In this document: positions 9,885-21,793 of the stretch, one piece after another | Layout of the letters: each line of letters begins with the position of its first letter | Position numbering within the stretch: position 1 is the stretch's first letter | DNA from: Flaccisagitta enflata | Taxonomy: Eukaryota > Chaetognatha > Sagittoidea > Aphragmophora | DNA: 64,000 bases | Assembly: GCA_965153355.1 (NCBI GenBank) | Contig: OZ231127.1 | Coordinates: 79,732,001-79,796,000, forward strand | Reading direction: 5' to 3' | Program-made: the position numbers and the translations under genes | The notes under the pieces: model-generated | The model's input: the letters and a program-made list of their open reading frames with translations, nothing else | Told to the model about the DNA's origin: nothing | The model's database searches: none

Positions 9885-12578
9885 CCCACTTTCCTTGTCC
9901 TTTGAACCTTCCTTTATCTTCTCCTTTTCTTTTTCTTTCCTCCGTTGATTTACAAACTCCTTAAAATCTTCTTTCCCTTTGTCATCTAAGCAGATGAGAT
10001 TGTGGTGATATTTGCCACCACAACTGCACACCACTTCCATTGGACACCTCTGTGACGTGTGAGTGCGGGAGTTGCAGCATCTGAAGCAAATTCGCTGATC
10101 ATAGCAAAACTTGCGCCTTTCTAAAGCAGGCATTTTCTTGAAGTCCCAGCAATCGAATAAATTGTGCATTTTATCACATTTGGCACATGGTGCACGGCCC
10201 TTCTTCTTGGTAGCATCGTCGCTTGTTTTAGAAGAGGTGGAAGAAGAAGAATCACCAATTTCCCCAGCAGCAATGGAGGCTTTTTCCGTCTTCATTTTTG
10301 GCTTTGTTTCAGGCTTTTTTGCGGCTGTATTGCTGTTGCTTGCACCTTTATTCTCTGCCTGAGCCTTATCAAAGGCCATTCCACTGCAAGGCATTGACAA
10401 ATCAGTGATTTTCTCGCAAATGAAATTCTTCAGGACTTGAAAGGTAATTGCACCGCCCGCTTGATAAATTGTCTTGACAAATCGGGAAAAGTATTTCTGA
10501 GATTTTGGCATTTTCGCAGCCACCAAATCAACGATGAGTTCGACGTTGTTGAGCAGGTGGGAATCATTGTTGATGAAACAAGTATTTTCAGCTTCATCCA
10601 GATCGCAGAGGAACATTTGGTATCCATCCTTGTCATTCATAGCAATTGGCTTTCCTTTCTTCAGAGGCTCAAAAATCTCCTTTGCAGTACGAGGAATAGC
10701 GGCGAAAAATGAAAGCAACTTCTGTTTTGCCATGACAAGAGCCTCTGCTGGTGGACGAGTAGAAACAGATCTTACATATTTATGAGCCTTTCCTTTCGTC
10801 CAGTTTGAAAGCTCTTCATACTTTTGCCAATCTGACACTCCAACTACTCTTTCCACCGCTGATTCAAACTTTCGTAGAAAAACGCGAACATTTGTTCCAC
10901 CATCCCATTTTCCTTCTTCGTCTTTTGGCCGAGAAAGAGATAAATGCTGCAGCGCGAGAAGAGCGTCGGCGCCCGCCGTTGCAGCAGCAGCGGCAGGAAA
11001 CGCAGCAGCCATCGCTGGATGATACACCATCGGCGGTTGAGGTGCGACTGGATGGAATGTCCCAGAAGATAGAGACGATGCGATGTTTGGATGATTCATG
11101 GCTACAGATGGGAGTGGAGGTGCTGCAGACGGGAGAGATGATGCGGCAGACGATTGTTGCAATGCTGCAGACGGGAGAGATGATGCGGCAGACGGAAGAG
11201 TTGATGCTACAAATGGACGTTGGATAACTCCAGATGAATGTTGAAATGCCGCAGACGGAAGAGAATGTGCAGCAGATGGTTGATTAATGCTGACAGATGA
11301 CGGATGAATTGGCTGAGGATAGAGGGCAACAGATGGCAGAGAAGATGCTGCAGATACAGATGATGGATGGATGATTGCAGATGGATTGGCTGCCGATTGC
11401 GCAGTGACGACAGTCAATGATGAACCGAGGGTTGGAAAATATGCAGAAGTAGATTGTAATGGACTTATCTTGAAATCTCCCGTTGGCTGAACGAGGGAGG
11501 GAGGATGATGAGGAGGAAGATGAGGGTGTATTTGAGTTGATCCATCGGGAGCTTGTTGGACTACAACGGTAGGAAGAGGTAAGACGTTTTGTGTCGCCGA
11601 ATTCGGTATTAGAGGATCACCGGTTGGATGGAGGAATTCATTCCCCTTTTCATTTCCACCCGTCTCCATTCCTCCTTTTACCGCTGATTCGATGTCGCTT
11701 AACTCTTCTTCTTCTGCCGCCTCCAACTCCGACTGTTGTACGTCAAATTTACACTTATTCATTTCTTTCTCCCTTCTTATTTCATCCATCTCCATTTCCT
11801 TTTCATCCATTTCTTTCTTTTTCTCTTGCTCTAAACGTTCCAACCTGTGCTTCTCCGCCATTTCCTTCATCTTTAATTTTTCTGCTATCGCCTTTTTCTT
11901 TCTTCTCACCGATGACGTCGTCGACGAGATATTGGAGGCTGAATCTTCCGGAGTGATTTCATCGTCTTTGTTTTGATGAGAAGAGAGGTTGGATCCATTG
12001 ATTTTGCCGCCGGTATCCGAATTTTGTTGCTGTAGAGGATGTAATGTTGAAGCGTTGATGGCGTCGCGACTTTCAACTCCTCCACCACCACCACCGCCAC
12101 TGCCGCCGCCATTGCCTCCGCCACCTCCACTGCCATCGCCGGCACTTTCAACGCCGGCGCCACCTTCCACCCCGATGCCAGTCTTTTTCGTAATGACGTA
12201 ATCGGCGATGGTGAATGATGGTCTCCGCGAACGCGGAACTGTAGATGCAGATGGAGAGAGGGGACGTGGGAGAGGAACCGTCGGCGTTTGTCCCTTTTTG
12301 CGAATATATTGATGAGATTCACCCAAAAGAGTCCAAATCGGGTCGACGAAAGCGTTGAAGTAACAACGAGTCTCTTTATTCCACAACGCCGATTGTTTGG
12401 CAGCGTCGGCTTCGATGCATTTGTCCGTCGCAAGTTGGTGATGTGAAGAAAGACGCTGAATGTTTTCATCTGTTGCGTCGCTTTTAGCAAGTTGTAAAGA
12501 CTCGTTCAATTGATCGTAGAAATACGGCAATTCAAGATGTTCGACGAGCCTCTTGACGTCTTCTTTGTTGACGTCCAT
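9882..12578 (-). CDS. gag: BEL/Pao Gag polyprotein
   Basis: I chose the ATG at 12578 (MDVNKEDVKR). The frame is open upstream to a GTG at 12638, but that codon lies inside the 5' LTR. About 898 residues. The N-terminal third is predicted helical; a Gly-rich run follows, then a long charged coiled-coil segment (KKKAIAEKLKMKEMAEKHRL) and a Ser/Pro/Ala-rich region with repeated SSLPSAA motifs. A capsid-like block near VRVFLRKFESAVERVVGV comes next. The C-terminus has Cys/His clusters: CAKCDKMHNLFDC at about 798, CFRCCNSRTHTSQRC at about 831 and CSCGGKYHHNLIC at about 851, the arrangement common in BEL/Pao Gags. It would package element RNA in cytoplasmic particles. It ends at the TAA that separates it from pol. 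Confidence 0.9.
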   Translation of the reverse strand: MDVNKEDVKRLVEHLELPYFYDQLNESLQLAKSDATDENIQRLSSHHQLATDKCIEADAAKQSALWNKETRCYFNAFVDPIWTLLGESHQYIRKKGQTPTVPLPRPLSPSASTVPRSRRPSFTIADYVITKKTGIGVEGGAGVESAGDGSGGGGGNGGGSGGGGGGGVESRDAINASTLHPLQQQNSDTGGKINGSNLSSHQNKDDEITPEDSASNISSTTSSVRRKKKAIAEKLKMKEMAEKHRLERLEQEKKKEMDEKEMEMDEIRREKEMNKCKFDVQQSELEAAEEEELSDIESAVKGGMETGGNEKGNEFLHPTGDPLIPNSATQNVLPLPTVVVQQAPDGSTQIHPHLPPHHPPSLVQPTGDFKISPLQSTSAYFPTLGSSLTVVTAQSAANPSAIIHPSSVSAASSLPSVALYPQPIHPSSVSINQPSAAHSLPSAAFQHSSGVIQRPFVASTLPSAASSLPSAALQQSSAASSLPSAAPPLPSVAMNHPNIASSLSSGTFHPVAPQPPMVYHPAMAAAFPAAAAATAGADALLALQHLSLSRPKDEEGKWDGGTNVRVFLRKFESAVERVVGVSDWQKYEELSNWTKGKAHKYVRSVSTRPPAEALVMAKQKLLSFFAAIPRTAKEIFEPLKKGKPIAMNDKDGYQMFLCDLDEAENTCFINNDSHLLNNVELIVDLVAAKMPKSQKYFSRFVKTIYQAGGAITFQVLKNFICEKITDLSMPCSGMAFDKAQAENKGASNSNTAAKKPETKPKMKTEKASIAAGEIGDSSSSTSSKTSDDATKKKGRAPCAKCDKMHNLFDCWDFKKMPALERRKFCYDQRICFRCCNSRTHTSQRCPMEVVCSCGGKYHHNLICLDDKGKEDFKEFVNQRRKEKEKEKIKEGSKDKESG

Positions 12579-12625
12579 CTTGACCAACGTCGGAGCGAAG
12601 CGATGACGTCGGAATTGTAGAAGCT

Positions 12626-13176
12626 TGTCCGCGTTCACTGATCTTTGCTTCGCCGGTTGTAAGAGTAATTCAGAACGAGAATAGACGGTCTGAGAAAATT
12701 GTATTTAATGTAAAGGATGAGTTTTTTAAACAAACAAAAACAAATGAAAGTTTACCAAAACAAACGAAGACTAACAAAACAAACTTATGAAACAAACGAG
12801 GCCATGAATATTATATACCTGAGAAAACTTCTACAATTGTCCAGCTCATACAGTAATCGCGGAAATGATAATTTAATAATGAAAATTCGTAATGGTTTTA
12901 ATCTGGGAAAGGAGAGAGAAAAGTAATGGTTAGTAAATGCTTCAATCTTTAGCTTTGACGCAAAAAAGGGAAAAAAATAGAATTTACGCGTGTATACATC
13001 TTGACCATCGTCCATACATTCTAAAGAAAGAAAGAAATACGAATATTTGCGTAATTTTTTGCCAATTCGCTGCTTTGAGAAATAGACGCGATTCAATTGC
13101 GCTCAAGGTGAGTAAAAAGAGTAAGTTTCAAAAAGAGGAAACAAATGATCAACGCATGTTCGCGGAAGCGGCCACA
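12626..13176 (-). repeat. BEL 5' LTR
   Basis: 551 bp, offset exactly 8870 bp from the other LTR. It should contain the promoter for the element. The adjoining internal sequence on the minus strand reads AGCTTCTACAATTCCGACG and has no TGG that would pair with a tRNA 3' CCA. Confidence 0.95.
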
Positions 13177-13181
13177 ATGAC

Positions 13182-13246
13182 GATGATGATAATAATGATG
13201 ATAATAATGATGATGATGATGACGATGACGATGATGACTATGACGT

Positions 13247-13311
<65 letters not shown>

Positions 13312-13316
13312 CGGGG
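13182..13316. repeat. (GAT)n microsatellite, right half of the BEL target site
   Basis: Continuation of the GAT tract interrupted by the BEL element. Confidence 0.95.
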
Positions 13317-13347
13317 TTAAAAAATCATCGAGCACCTTACATGGATG

Positions 13348-13793
<446 letters not shown>

Positions 13794-13796
<3 letters not shown>

Positions 13797-14136
13797 ATGT
13801 GTGTGGACAAGGGCTTACGGAGGTCAATTGTTCTTTCCTCATTGATTAACATATTGCAATATACAGTACAGTACATTTATACATCTTGTAAATATTCAGA
13901 TCTAAATCTACATCTTTCTTCATTTTCATATCTATTGTTACTCGCGGACTCTCAACTCAGAGGTTTTGTCTATAGTCTGTCCATCAGTTGCTCAGTCCAT
14001 CTGTGGGTCTATAATGCATGAGCCGAGAATTGTACGAACATATTTTTCCACTTGGGTGCGCGCGGTTTTGTGTGTTTTTGTTTGTGTGTATGTGTTTGTG
14101 GTGTGCATGCGCTAATTGCGCTTACATGTGTGTGTT

Positions 14137-14207
<71 letters not shown>

Positions 14208-15234
14208 GTTTCTGCATATAAGTGAAAATGTAATACTTTCTTTCATCAACAATCGTCTCTCAGGTTCCACAAAGAACAAAGAGAAATATGGATGTAAACA
14301 CGGAAAGATCGTGCAAATCTGAATAACGCGTTGGCAACTAACACTGCCAAAATGGGTGTAAATAAGGCTATGTTTCGAAGAATCAGCGGGCCAATTGTAA
14401 AAATGCATTCACACCTAAAAACATTAGTTTTTCAGAGAATCATGTTATTGTATCATCCACCAAAAAAAAAAAAAAATATTCCATAGTTCAACATACCCTT
14501 GTTGCTTTGCGACTAAGTGGCCGTTTATCCAACCTCTACACCTTGGTCTCTCGGTCGGTCGGTCCGTCCATCGGTCCGTAACATTTCTAAATTGCGAGCA
14601 GTTTTCGCATTACCGCCCCTGCCAAAACGTCCGCGACGCTGGTGCCGGCCTTATTTCTCTTTTTCTGTTGATTAAATTATCAATATTTTCAGTATCACTG
14701 CCCCTGCCCAACCGCAAGCGGGCAGCTATTATACTGCTTTCACTTTCACTGTTTCCGCCTACAATGTCATTATGATTGATAAAATAAAAAGATGACTTTG
14801 CCTCAAGTGAGGCCAAACAACTTTCATTAGCGTCCTCGCCAAACGTCTGTGCACACAGTTGTGCTTGTCTGAAAATGAGTACTGAAAGGACCTTTCAGAG
14901 AAAGGTTGAGTGGAATCCTGGTATCGATAGAGGACGTTTTATTCTAGGCAGGTCAACAGTGTACATGATGTTTAAGTTGTGGGAGTTGTAGGTGTTGATG
15001 GTAACAGCTATTGGAAGCTGTTGGTGGGAGTTCTTGCTGACAGACATAGGTTGGCGTTGCAGGTTGGAACTGTTGGTTGGAGTTCTAGATTTGGTCAGAG
15101 TTATGGGTAAGAGGTGTTGGCCGGGGTTGGAGCTACTGGTCAGAGCATTGGTTGGGGTTATTGGATATAGTTTTTGATTTGAGTTGTTGATCAGGGTTGT
15201 TAGTAGGAGTTGTTGGTTAGAGTTTTGGATTGAG
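13794..15234. other. No gene; (TG)n tract and a worn hairpin-type element
   Basis: A (TG)n tract lies at 14126-14210. A degraded dispersed element with a CGGTCGGTCGGTCCGTCC tract, CCGCCCCTGCC and GCCGGCCTTATT lies at about 14510-14680. The rest is unremarkable AT-rich DNA with no supported exon. Confidence 0.5.
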
Positions 15235-16016
15235 GGTATGTTTCTAGTGAAACGTGTTCTGATCGCGTTTTAAGACAAACGCGTTTTAAGGAGTGAGACC
15301 ATTGAAAAGCAGGGGTGTATAAAGCTGAGTATTCCCCCCCCCCCGGTGGGGGGGGGGAATAAAATCAAAAGGTTTTGAGATGGGGAAGAAAATCAAAAGT
15401 TTGAAAAAAAGAAAAAAGAAAATTTTTGAAGATCTAACACTTTTGGTAGTACCAAAAGGTAAAGGTGTTGGCCGGGGTTACTACAAGACATTATTAAACC
15501 TATTGAATATAGTTTTTGATTAGAGTTGTTGATCAGGGTTGTTAGTAGGAGTTGTTGGTTAGAGTTTTGGATTGAGGGATGAAAATCAAAGGCAGGGGGG
15601 GGAAGAAAATCAAAAGCCGCTCAACTATATACACCCCTGTTGAAAAGAAGTCTCAGACCAATCAAGGATCGTACTCTCGAACTACAGCAGGGGAGATTTA
15701 TCTGTGTGCAACGAAGCACAACATAATCCCGGGGGATGGGATTAGGCTAATTTCAAAAGTAATTGGCAAATTATTGCCTAGTTCGACCTGAGCAAGAGTA
15801 CCTTTTTCTAAAGTTCACTATATATCAAAGGGCATTCACATCAGACTGGTCTATCCCCACGGTGGCGTACATGTAGCGAGCACGGCTATGTTTCTAAAGG
15901 TGCCAGATTGAACCCTGCAACCCTCGGTAATTTTTTTCAGTGGCCCTACTGCCTGAAACGCGTTAATCTTGGAATACGAGCAAAACGCGTTTCAGGCTTT
16001 CACTAGAAACATCCCC
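15235..16016. mobile_element. MITE-like element with inverted ends (TTTCTAGTGAAA)
   Basis: The left end GGTATGTTTCTAGTGAAA and the right end, which reads GGGGATGTTTCTAGTGAAA on the other strand, are inverted repeats. TGAG flanks both sides (15231-15234 and 16017-16020), a possible 4-bp target duplication. AAACGCGTTT-like words lie just inside each end. A segment just left of the element (about 15115-15234) recurs inside it at about 15465-15577, so its history is complex. No transposase is present. Confidence 0.55.
15331..15360. other. Poly-C / poly-G palindrome
   Basis: ATTCC then a C run, GGT and a G run ending GGAAT forms a near-perfect 30-bp palindrome that could form a hairpin or G-quadruplex. 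It lies inside the MITE-like element. Confidence 0.8.
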
Positions 16017-16333
16017 TGAGAGTTGTTGGAAAGGTCAATGGTTGTGACATGTCAAGAAGAGTTTATCTATGTTCATGTACTGTAACTGTTGATCTGCTAC
16101 TCGGTTCACAAGCGAGGCTCATATCTTACAAGATATCAATTTTATCTTGTTGGCCCTTCGAAAGCCATAAACATGACATATTTGACCCTTTGAAAACCCT
16201 GCTTGCAGGTCCAAGGGTCAACGTCGCAAAAAATTGCTGAGAAAAAAATCTAACTGCTACCCTCGAGTGATAATCACTAGAACCTCTAAGTCATGTAATG
16301 CATTTGTGACATAAAAGGTATTGAGCAGAAAAA

Positions 16334-16406
16334 CGTGTTGCATATGCAACACGTGTTGCATTTGCAACATGTGTTGCATTTGCAACATGTGTTGCATATG
16401 CAACAT
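16334..16406. repeat. Overlapping palindromic repeats of TGTTGCAT/ATGCAACA
   Basis: Alternating GTTGCATATGCAAC, ACACGTGT, GTTGCATTTGCAAC and ACATGTGT words give several nested palindromes in 73 bp, built on an 18-bp period. Confidence 0.85.
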
Positions 16407-16890
16407 ATATAACAAATGAGGTTTTTTAGTGCATATGCCAAGAGACGATCGCCAGACGCATATCGGCATTCAGATCATCTAATGGGAGGCCTCTCCAAAC
16501 ATTTGCTTTTTTTTTAAAAATGAACAGTCCCCTTAAGCATGTGATGGAAAATCATAACGTAACCGATCAACCATATTCGCCCTGTTAACTATGAATATGC
16601 CAAAAAAAGGTTGGGTCCCAATCCATGCATTATGGATACGGAAAATCTCAACAAAGTATACCATACATTCCCAGCAAGCAGCGGGCAAACCTATCCTTGT
16701 TGATTAATTTCCGCTTTTTTTTTTTTTTTTGCTCAGAAAGAAAAAAAAATAAAAAAAAAAAATAAAAAAACTAAAAAAAAAAAGAATAAATTGCAACGGA
16801 AAGAATCTTTTCTTTAGTACCTAAAAGTCATCTCTAAGAGTGTTTATCTTTTACATGTTAACAATAACATACGAGGTGCGATTTTGTGCG

Positions 16891-16970
<80 letters not shown>

Positions 16971-18600
16971 AATCATTTTCATACGGCCGTTCATTCATTC
17001 AGTCATCCGCTAATTCAATTTCAAAATGTTCATTCACATATCAGCGAGTCCGCGAGGGGAACACATAGGCCATGATTTGGCATTATTTTTTTCCCTTTTC
17101 CGATGAGACCATTTAGGGTTAGACTGTCAATAACATGAGCCCCCCTAAGAAGCGAAGCAAAGAGAGAGAATCGACGTGAGACTGATCAATCATCAAAACA
17201 TGATGATAGAGCAGCCTCATATCGTCTTTTCCCTATCTTAGCAACATTTTCTTCATCATTCCATAAACAAGACCTTCACTAATAATATTATCCCCGGAGA
17301 CTTGGCAAACCTCAATAATTGCGGAAGAGTTCTCAGGTAATTATCATTATCATTATCACTGATTGATCATTACATACGGACGGGGCGGGAGAAGTAGGAG
17401 GAGGAAGGGGGGAAGGAGAGGGAGAAGGAGGAGGAGGAGGAGACGGGACGGCGACGACGGGGATACGGGACGAAGACGTCGGGGAGGCGGGACGAAGAAG
17501 AGGAGAAAGAGGAGACGGCGGGGGCAGAGAAAGGGGCTGGGGCAGTTGGGTTCGGGTTCATTATTATTTGCGTATATCTCTTCATCGTTTTATATTTTCT
17601 GTACAGATTACACGTCCTTATATATCCTTATATCTTGTCGAGTCTTTCTCCCTCTCTCGCTGAGGCGCTGCCAAGTCACCCGGACGCGTATTAACCATTT
17701 GACAGTAATCTGAGAACTTTCTACGCAAGCATGAGTATTGTCTCAATTTTTCTTTTCTTACACATTGCTTGGTCTCTTTAACCTCGTTCTCCCACCCTCC
17801 CACCCGAGTAAATATCATTCTCATCGAGCGTTTGTATTTGAGACTCAATCAGATAGTCAGCATCGGGAATCGAACGGAACAAGTACGATCACGTAGCAAC
17901 AAATAATTCGCACCTCCACCATCGATTCTTCCTTATCGTCATCGTCGTTATCGAGTCGCGCCAACAAAGGAGAAAAAAGAAATCAACATAAGGCATAAGA
18001 CGAATTCAGCCAATCTCAAAAAAAAAAAAAAAAAACGTCTACGGTTCGAATCCCGTCCTAGCATCACTCTTCAGTTCATATACAGGTCAATGGTTTGACT
18101 GATTAACAGACTAACAGGTTGATCGTACATCAAAATTGAAAAAAAAAATAGAGTAAAGAGCAGAGTGCAGAAAAGAGATCATTAGATCGTCCCCTCCACG
18201 CAACAGAATTTTTAGACATCTTTTTTTAGACAAAAACGTTATATGACAAAAATTTGACCGACAAAAGAATATAGACATTTTTGTAGGTACTCTTATTTTC
18301 TTTCCTTTTCTTCCTTGCTGATTTTTCGATCATAAAAGCCTATTAAATGACAAACAACAATGACAATTATGTTGACAATGACCAAGTGACTTTTTTTGAT
18401 GATGACGATGACCGAGCGTAACACGCATGCAGCCAGCTACTTCCAAGTGATATTCCCACCCAATGATGCAACACCTAGTCCAAATCAATTTCCATATAAG
18501 GACCTTTTCCATTATATCCCTGAATGCCGGATGTATTTAATCGGACTGCATAGCTGCAAGTAACTAGGTTTTGGTTGTTACAAAAAATTTTTGGGAAGTA
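16407..18600. other. No gene; low-complexity tracts and a tRNA T-arm-like fragment
   Basis: Holds poly-T and poly-A runs (16712-16790), a (TG)n tract (16894-16969) and a purine-rich GGA tract (about 17380-17555). At about 18039-18063 CGGTTCGAATCCCGTCC resembles a tRNA T-arm/B box, but no A box or cloverleaf is present upstream, so it is at most a SINE or tRNA remnant. Confidence 0.5.
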
Positions 18601-18783
18601 CAGTTGAACCCCGCTCTAACGGATTTCAGGGACCCAATAATCATCTTCTGTTATAAGCGGACCTTTGTCATTGCCAACAAAGGAAATAAAAAAATTAACC
18701 TGAAGGGACCATTAATTTGCATCTGTTACAACTCATAAAAGGAATTCCGTTTGTGGCGGGTCTGTTAGAGCGGGGTTCAACTG
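18601..18783. mobile_element. 183-bp MITE with pogo/mariner-like ends
   Basis: Perfect 20-bp terminal inverted repeats CAGTTGAACCCCGCTCTAAC are flanked by TA on both sides (18599-18600 and 18784-18785), the target duplication of Tc1/mariner/pogo transposons. There is no coding capacity, so it would depend on a transposase elsewhere. Confidence 0.85.
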
Positions 18784-19418
18784 TATGGTTAAATTCTGTT
18801 GAAAGGACCGATTATTCTTAGCCTCCCATTGACTCTTTAGCCTGGACAGCAACAGTTTCTGAATAGCCTCCCATTCCCATTGGTTTGCCTGTTGTACAGT
18901 GCATTGGTCCATTGGTAACATTATGTCTTTTAGGCATTTAGGTAAGTTTTTGCATTACTGCTCCTGCGAAAAATCTTGGTATTGGTATCATTCTATGAAT
19001 ATACATGACAATAGAAAATGAAAATCTTGTTCTTTCATACAACACTAAGTGACATAGAAATAATGAACCAATACTGTTTATGAATGAGAGACCAGATTTA
19101 TATGAGTATCAACAAACAATTTTCAAAAGATTTAATATGAAAAAAAATCTGGAAGTGGGAGGGACGAGGGCAAAATTCGGGCAGTCAGAATTACTTAAGG
19201 GGTTTTCGCATTTGGAAAGTTATCGAGATATTACATAGGGAATATCTAGATAATAAGTAGATAATGAGCCCAATGCGAAAATCCCTAGAAAAGGTTGGGG
19301 AAATGCGAGGATGCATCTAAAACTGATTGGGAGTGGTGTGGGAGGGATTGAATCGGTCATTGATGGATTTTCGAAAAAAGGTAACAGACGGACTAACAGA
19401 TGGACTAACAGATGGACA
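18784..19418. other. No gene; target region of the gag-only LTR element
   Basis: Unremarkable sequence ending in a short repeat of GACTAACAGATG just before the LTR. GACA directly left of the LTR may be part of a target duplication. Confidence 0.5.
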
Positions 19419-20078
19419 TGTTACGCCTCTCTCTAGGCCCCGTGGAAATAGGACAAAATTGGTGGAAGTACCCCTCGATCGTCGAAGAATATAGATTGTG
19501 GAAAATGGCAGACGATGAAAATGAATGCTGGAGGAGCCACTGATCTACGAATAAATGACTTTATGAGAATGAAGGAGGTGATGGATGAATGAAGGAGGAG
19601 GAGATGAATGAAGATGAATGACTTTATGAATCTGAATAGGCCTCGCCGAAGACAAATATTGGAAGTGCTTCTTTAATTTATCATTGTTACAATTTCGTTA
19701 TTGATACCCATTTGCATTCCTAATCATTACTATTATCATTATTATCAGGCCTTTGAGGGATTGTCGCGTTTGTCTTGTTGGCTTTCTTTACCTCCCTTTA
19801 TCTTGTTAACCCCCTTTGATCAAGTGCCAAAACAAACATACAATCAAACATTTGATGACTATCTCCACGGCTTGTCAGGGGAACCCGGTCTTCCCGCAAA
19901 TATATACTGTTGATTGAACGCGCTATCAGCCCATTCTGATCCGACCAACATCGGGGCAGCTTCCGACCAACGGTCATCATCATCATCCGCCGCCACTGCC
20001 GGCGCCCGGAGAAGCTTCCGTTTCGATTATCTCAGCGAGCAGAGCGAGATCGGTGTGACGTCAGGTCTTGTTCAAAAG
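19419..20078 (+). repeat. 5' LTR of the gag-only element
   Basis: About 660 bp; the exact right edge is uncertain by about 4 bp because of the shared AAAAG. It is nearly identical to 23687-24346. Confidence 0.85.
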
Positions 20079-20096
20079 TGGTGCACTCGGCCAACC
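20079..20096 (+). promoter_or_regulatory. Probable primer binding site
   Basis: TGGTGCACTCGGCCAACC directly follows the 5' LTR and begins with TGG, as expected for pairing with a tRNA 3' CCA. The tRNA was not identified. Confidence 0.6.
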
Positions 20097-20438
20097 TGGC
20101 ACACCACGGAGATACGTCATCCTCAACCTTGTGGTCGACCAAGTTTCATTCGCACATCACTCTACACTTCTGGAAGCGGTGCACCTGAGGGTCCGCGGCA
20201 CTTGGCGTCGATACGTCCACGCTAACCTCCGCAAAAATCGACCCGTGTCGGACATACTGACCGAGACCCCTTCCTGCATCGTGAACCAATATCCAGTGTG
20301 CAACTCCGAGACAGACCGACGAGACAGACAGACAGACAGACAGACAGACAGGGGATTAGTAAGGAGAAGAGAGTGAGAGGTCGAGAAGAGACAATGGAGA
20401 GAAAAAAGTAAGTGTGAATGGAGAATGGGGTAAGAAAT

Positions 20439-20442
<4 letters not shown>

Positions 20443-20503
<61 letters not shown>
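20443..20503. repeat. (GA)n microsatellite inside the gag-only element
   Basis: Pure dinucleotide tract in the 5' untranslated region of the element, after a GACA run. Confidence 0.95.
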
Positions 20504-20505
<2 letters not shown>

Positions 20506-20904
20506 TCGATTCTTTCAGTCAGATTTGGGTGAGCAATCACCCAAAATTGATAACAGTAAAAGAGCAGACAAAAGAGGTTGAATGACTGGCTCATGCTCAT
20601 GCTTTCTTACATTTACAATGTCTTTCACTTGATATTCATTCATGCCATGGACGAAATATTCATGTTTGAAATTTAAAAAAATTTCATACCAACTGGTTTC
20701 CTTTAGTTACAAATGTCAAGTATCCTGTCTCAAATTCGAAATTTTTCCAATTTTTATCTAAGATCGTTTTCCATTGGAATAAAAACGATTTCAAAAATAG
20801 ATTTCTCCAAATTGATAACAAATACAAGGAAAGCGACTCTACTGTATGTTCAATATGGATTTACTATGATAGGCGACCTACCAGCACTTCTAAGTGGAAC
20901 ACAC

Positions 20905-21082
<178 letters not shown>

Positions 21083-21793
21083 TATTTAAGAAATGGTTAC
21101 ATGGTAAACATTTATCAATAATGCATTAACTATGAAAAAAATGTTAAATCGTATCGGAAATCGATATCTAGCTATATCTAATAATCGATTTATAGCTATC
21201 TCTTCTCGTATCTATTGGAGACGAGAATCACTTTGATCGTGCAGTAGATCGTATCTAGTTTGTAAGACCTGGATCGTCAGTGATTAGTCCACGCCCTTGA
21301 TCGCTCGCAAATAGCAAGTAGTTGCGAAATCTACATGGGTCAATTTTGTTAGGCCGAGGACCTCACGGCGCTACGGCATCGAGTGTGTACCTTCTACGAC
21401 GGGAATAAAACCGGATCGTTTAAAAATTAAAGTCAAATAGCGCGCATTTGACTACAAAATTGCTCTCATTATCATATATATATGGCACTCAATCCAGAAG
21501 TAGTCATCTGAGTAACTGCGGTTGAAACAACTTTCTAGATTTTAACCAATGACTGTTTTCGTCACCCTCTGCCCCTTGTAAAGAAAGCCAACTTGACTTG
21601 TTTTTGCGACCGGCGCCGATTGTCCCCCTCATCCCCTCGTGCTTCCATTTTGATCCCCTATGACTCTTTTCAACAACCTTTACATCCCGGGACTATTTTA
21701 AAAAGAAAAGACTGCATTTTAGAAATTTGTTTTCTCCAGACTTGATTTTAATTTCAGACTCTCACTAAATCGTTCGATTTTTACTGCGCAAAG

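Larger units (their letters stand above)
3756..13176 (-). mobile_element. Full-length BEL/Pao LTR retrotransposon
   Basis: A 9421-bp element read on the minus strand. Its 551-bp LTRs (12626-13176 and 3756-4306) begin TG and end CA and differ only at 4291 (T) versus 13161 (C). Flanking ATGAC at 3751-3755 and 13177-13181 is a 5-bp target duplication. Between the LTRs are gag (with zinc knuckles), then protease, reverse transcriptase, RNase H and integrase in one frame, the order used by BEL/Pao elements. The near-identical LTRs show recent insertion. Odd points are the single in-frame TAA between gag and pol and the lack of a TGG-type primer site next to the 5' LTR. Family assignment rests on the protease, RT and integrase motifs and is secure at superfamily level. 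Confidence 0.95.

Noticed and set aside
12579-12638. Upstream GTG at 12638 as the gag start
   Set aside because: It lies inside the 5' LTR and is not an ATG; the ATG at 12578 is the simpler start.
17363-17713. Arg/Gly-rich frame in the GGA-rich tract
   Set aside because: Purine-rich low-complexity DNA with no splice or domain support.
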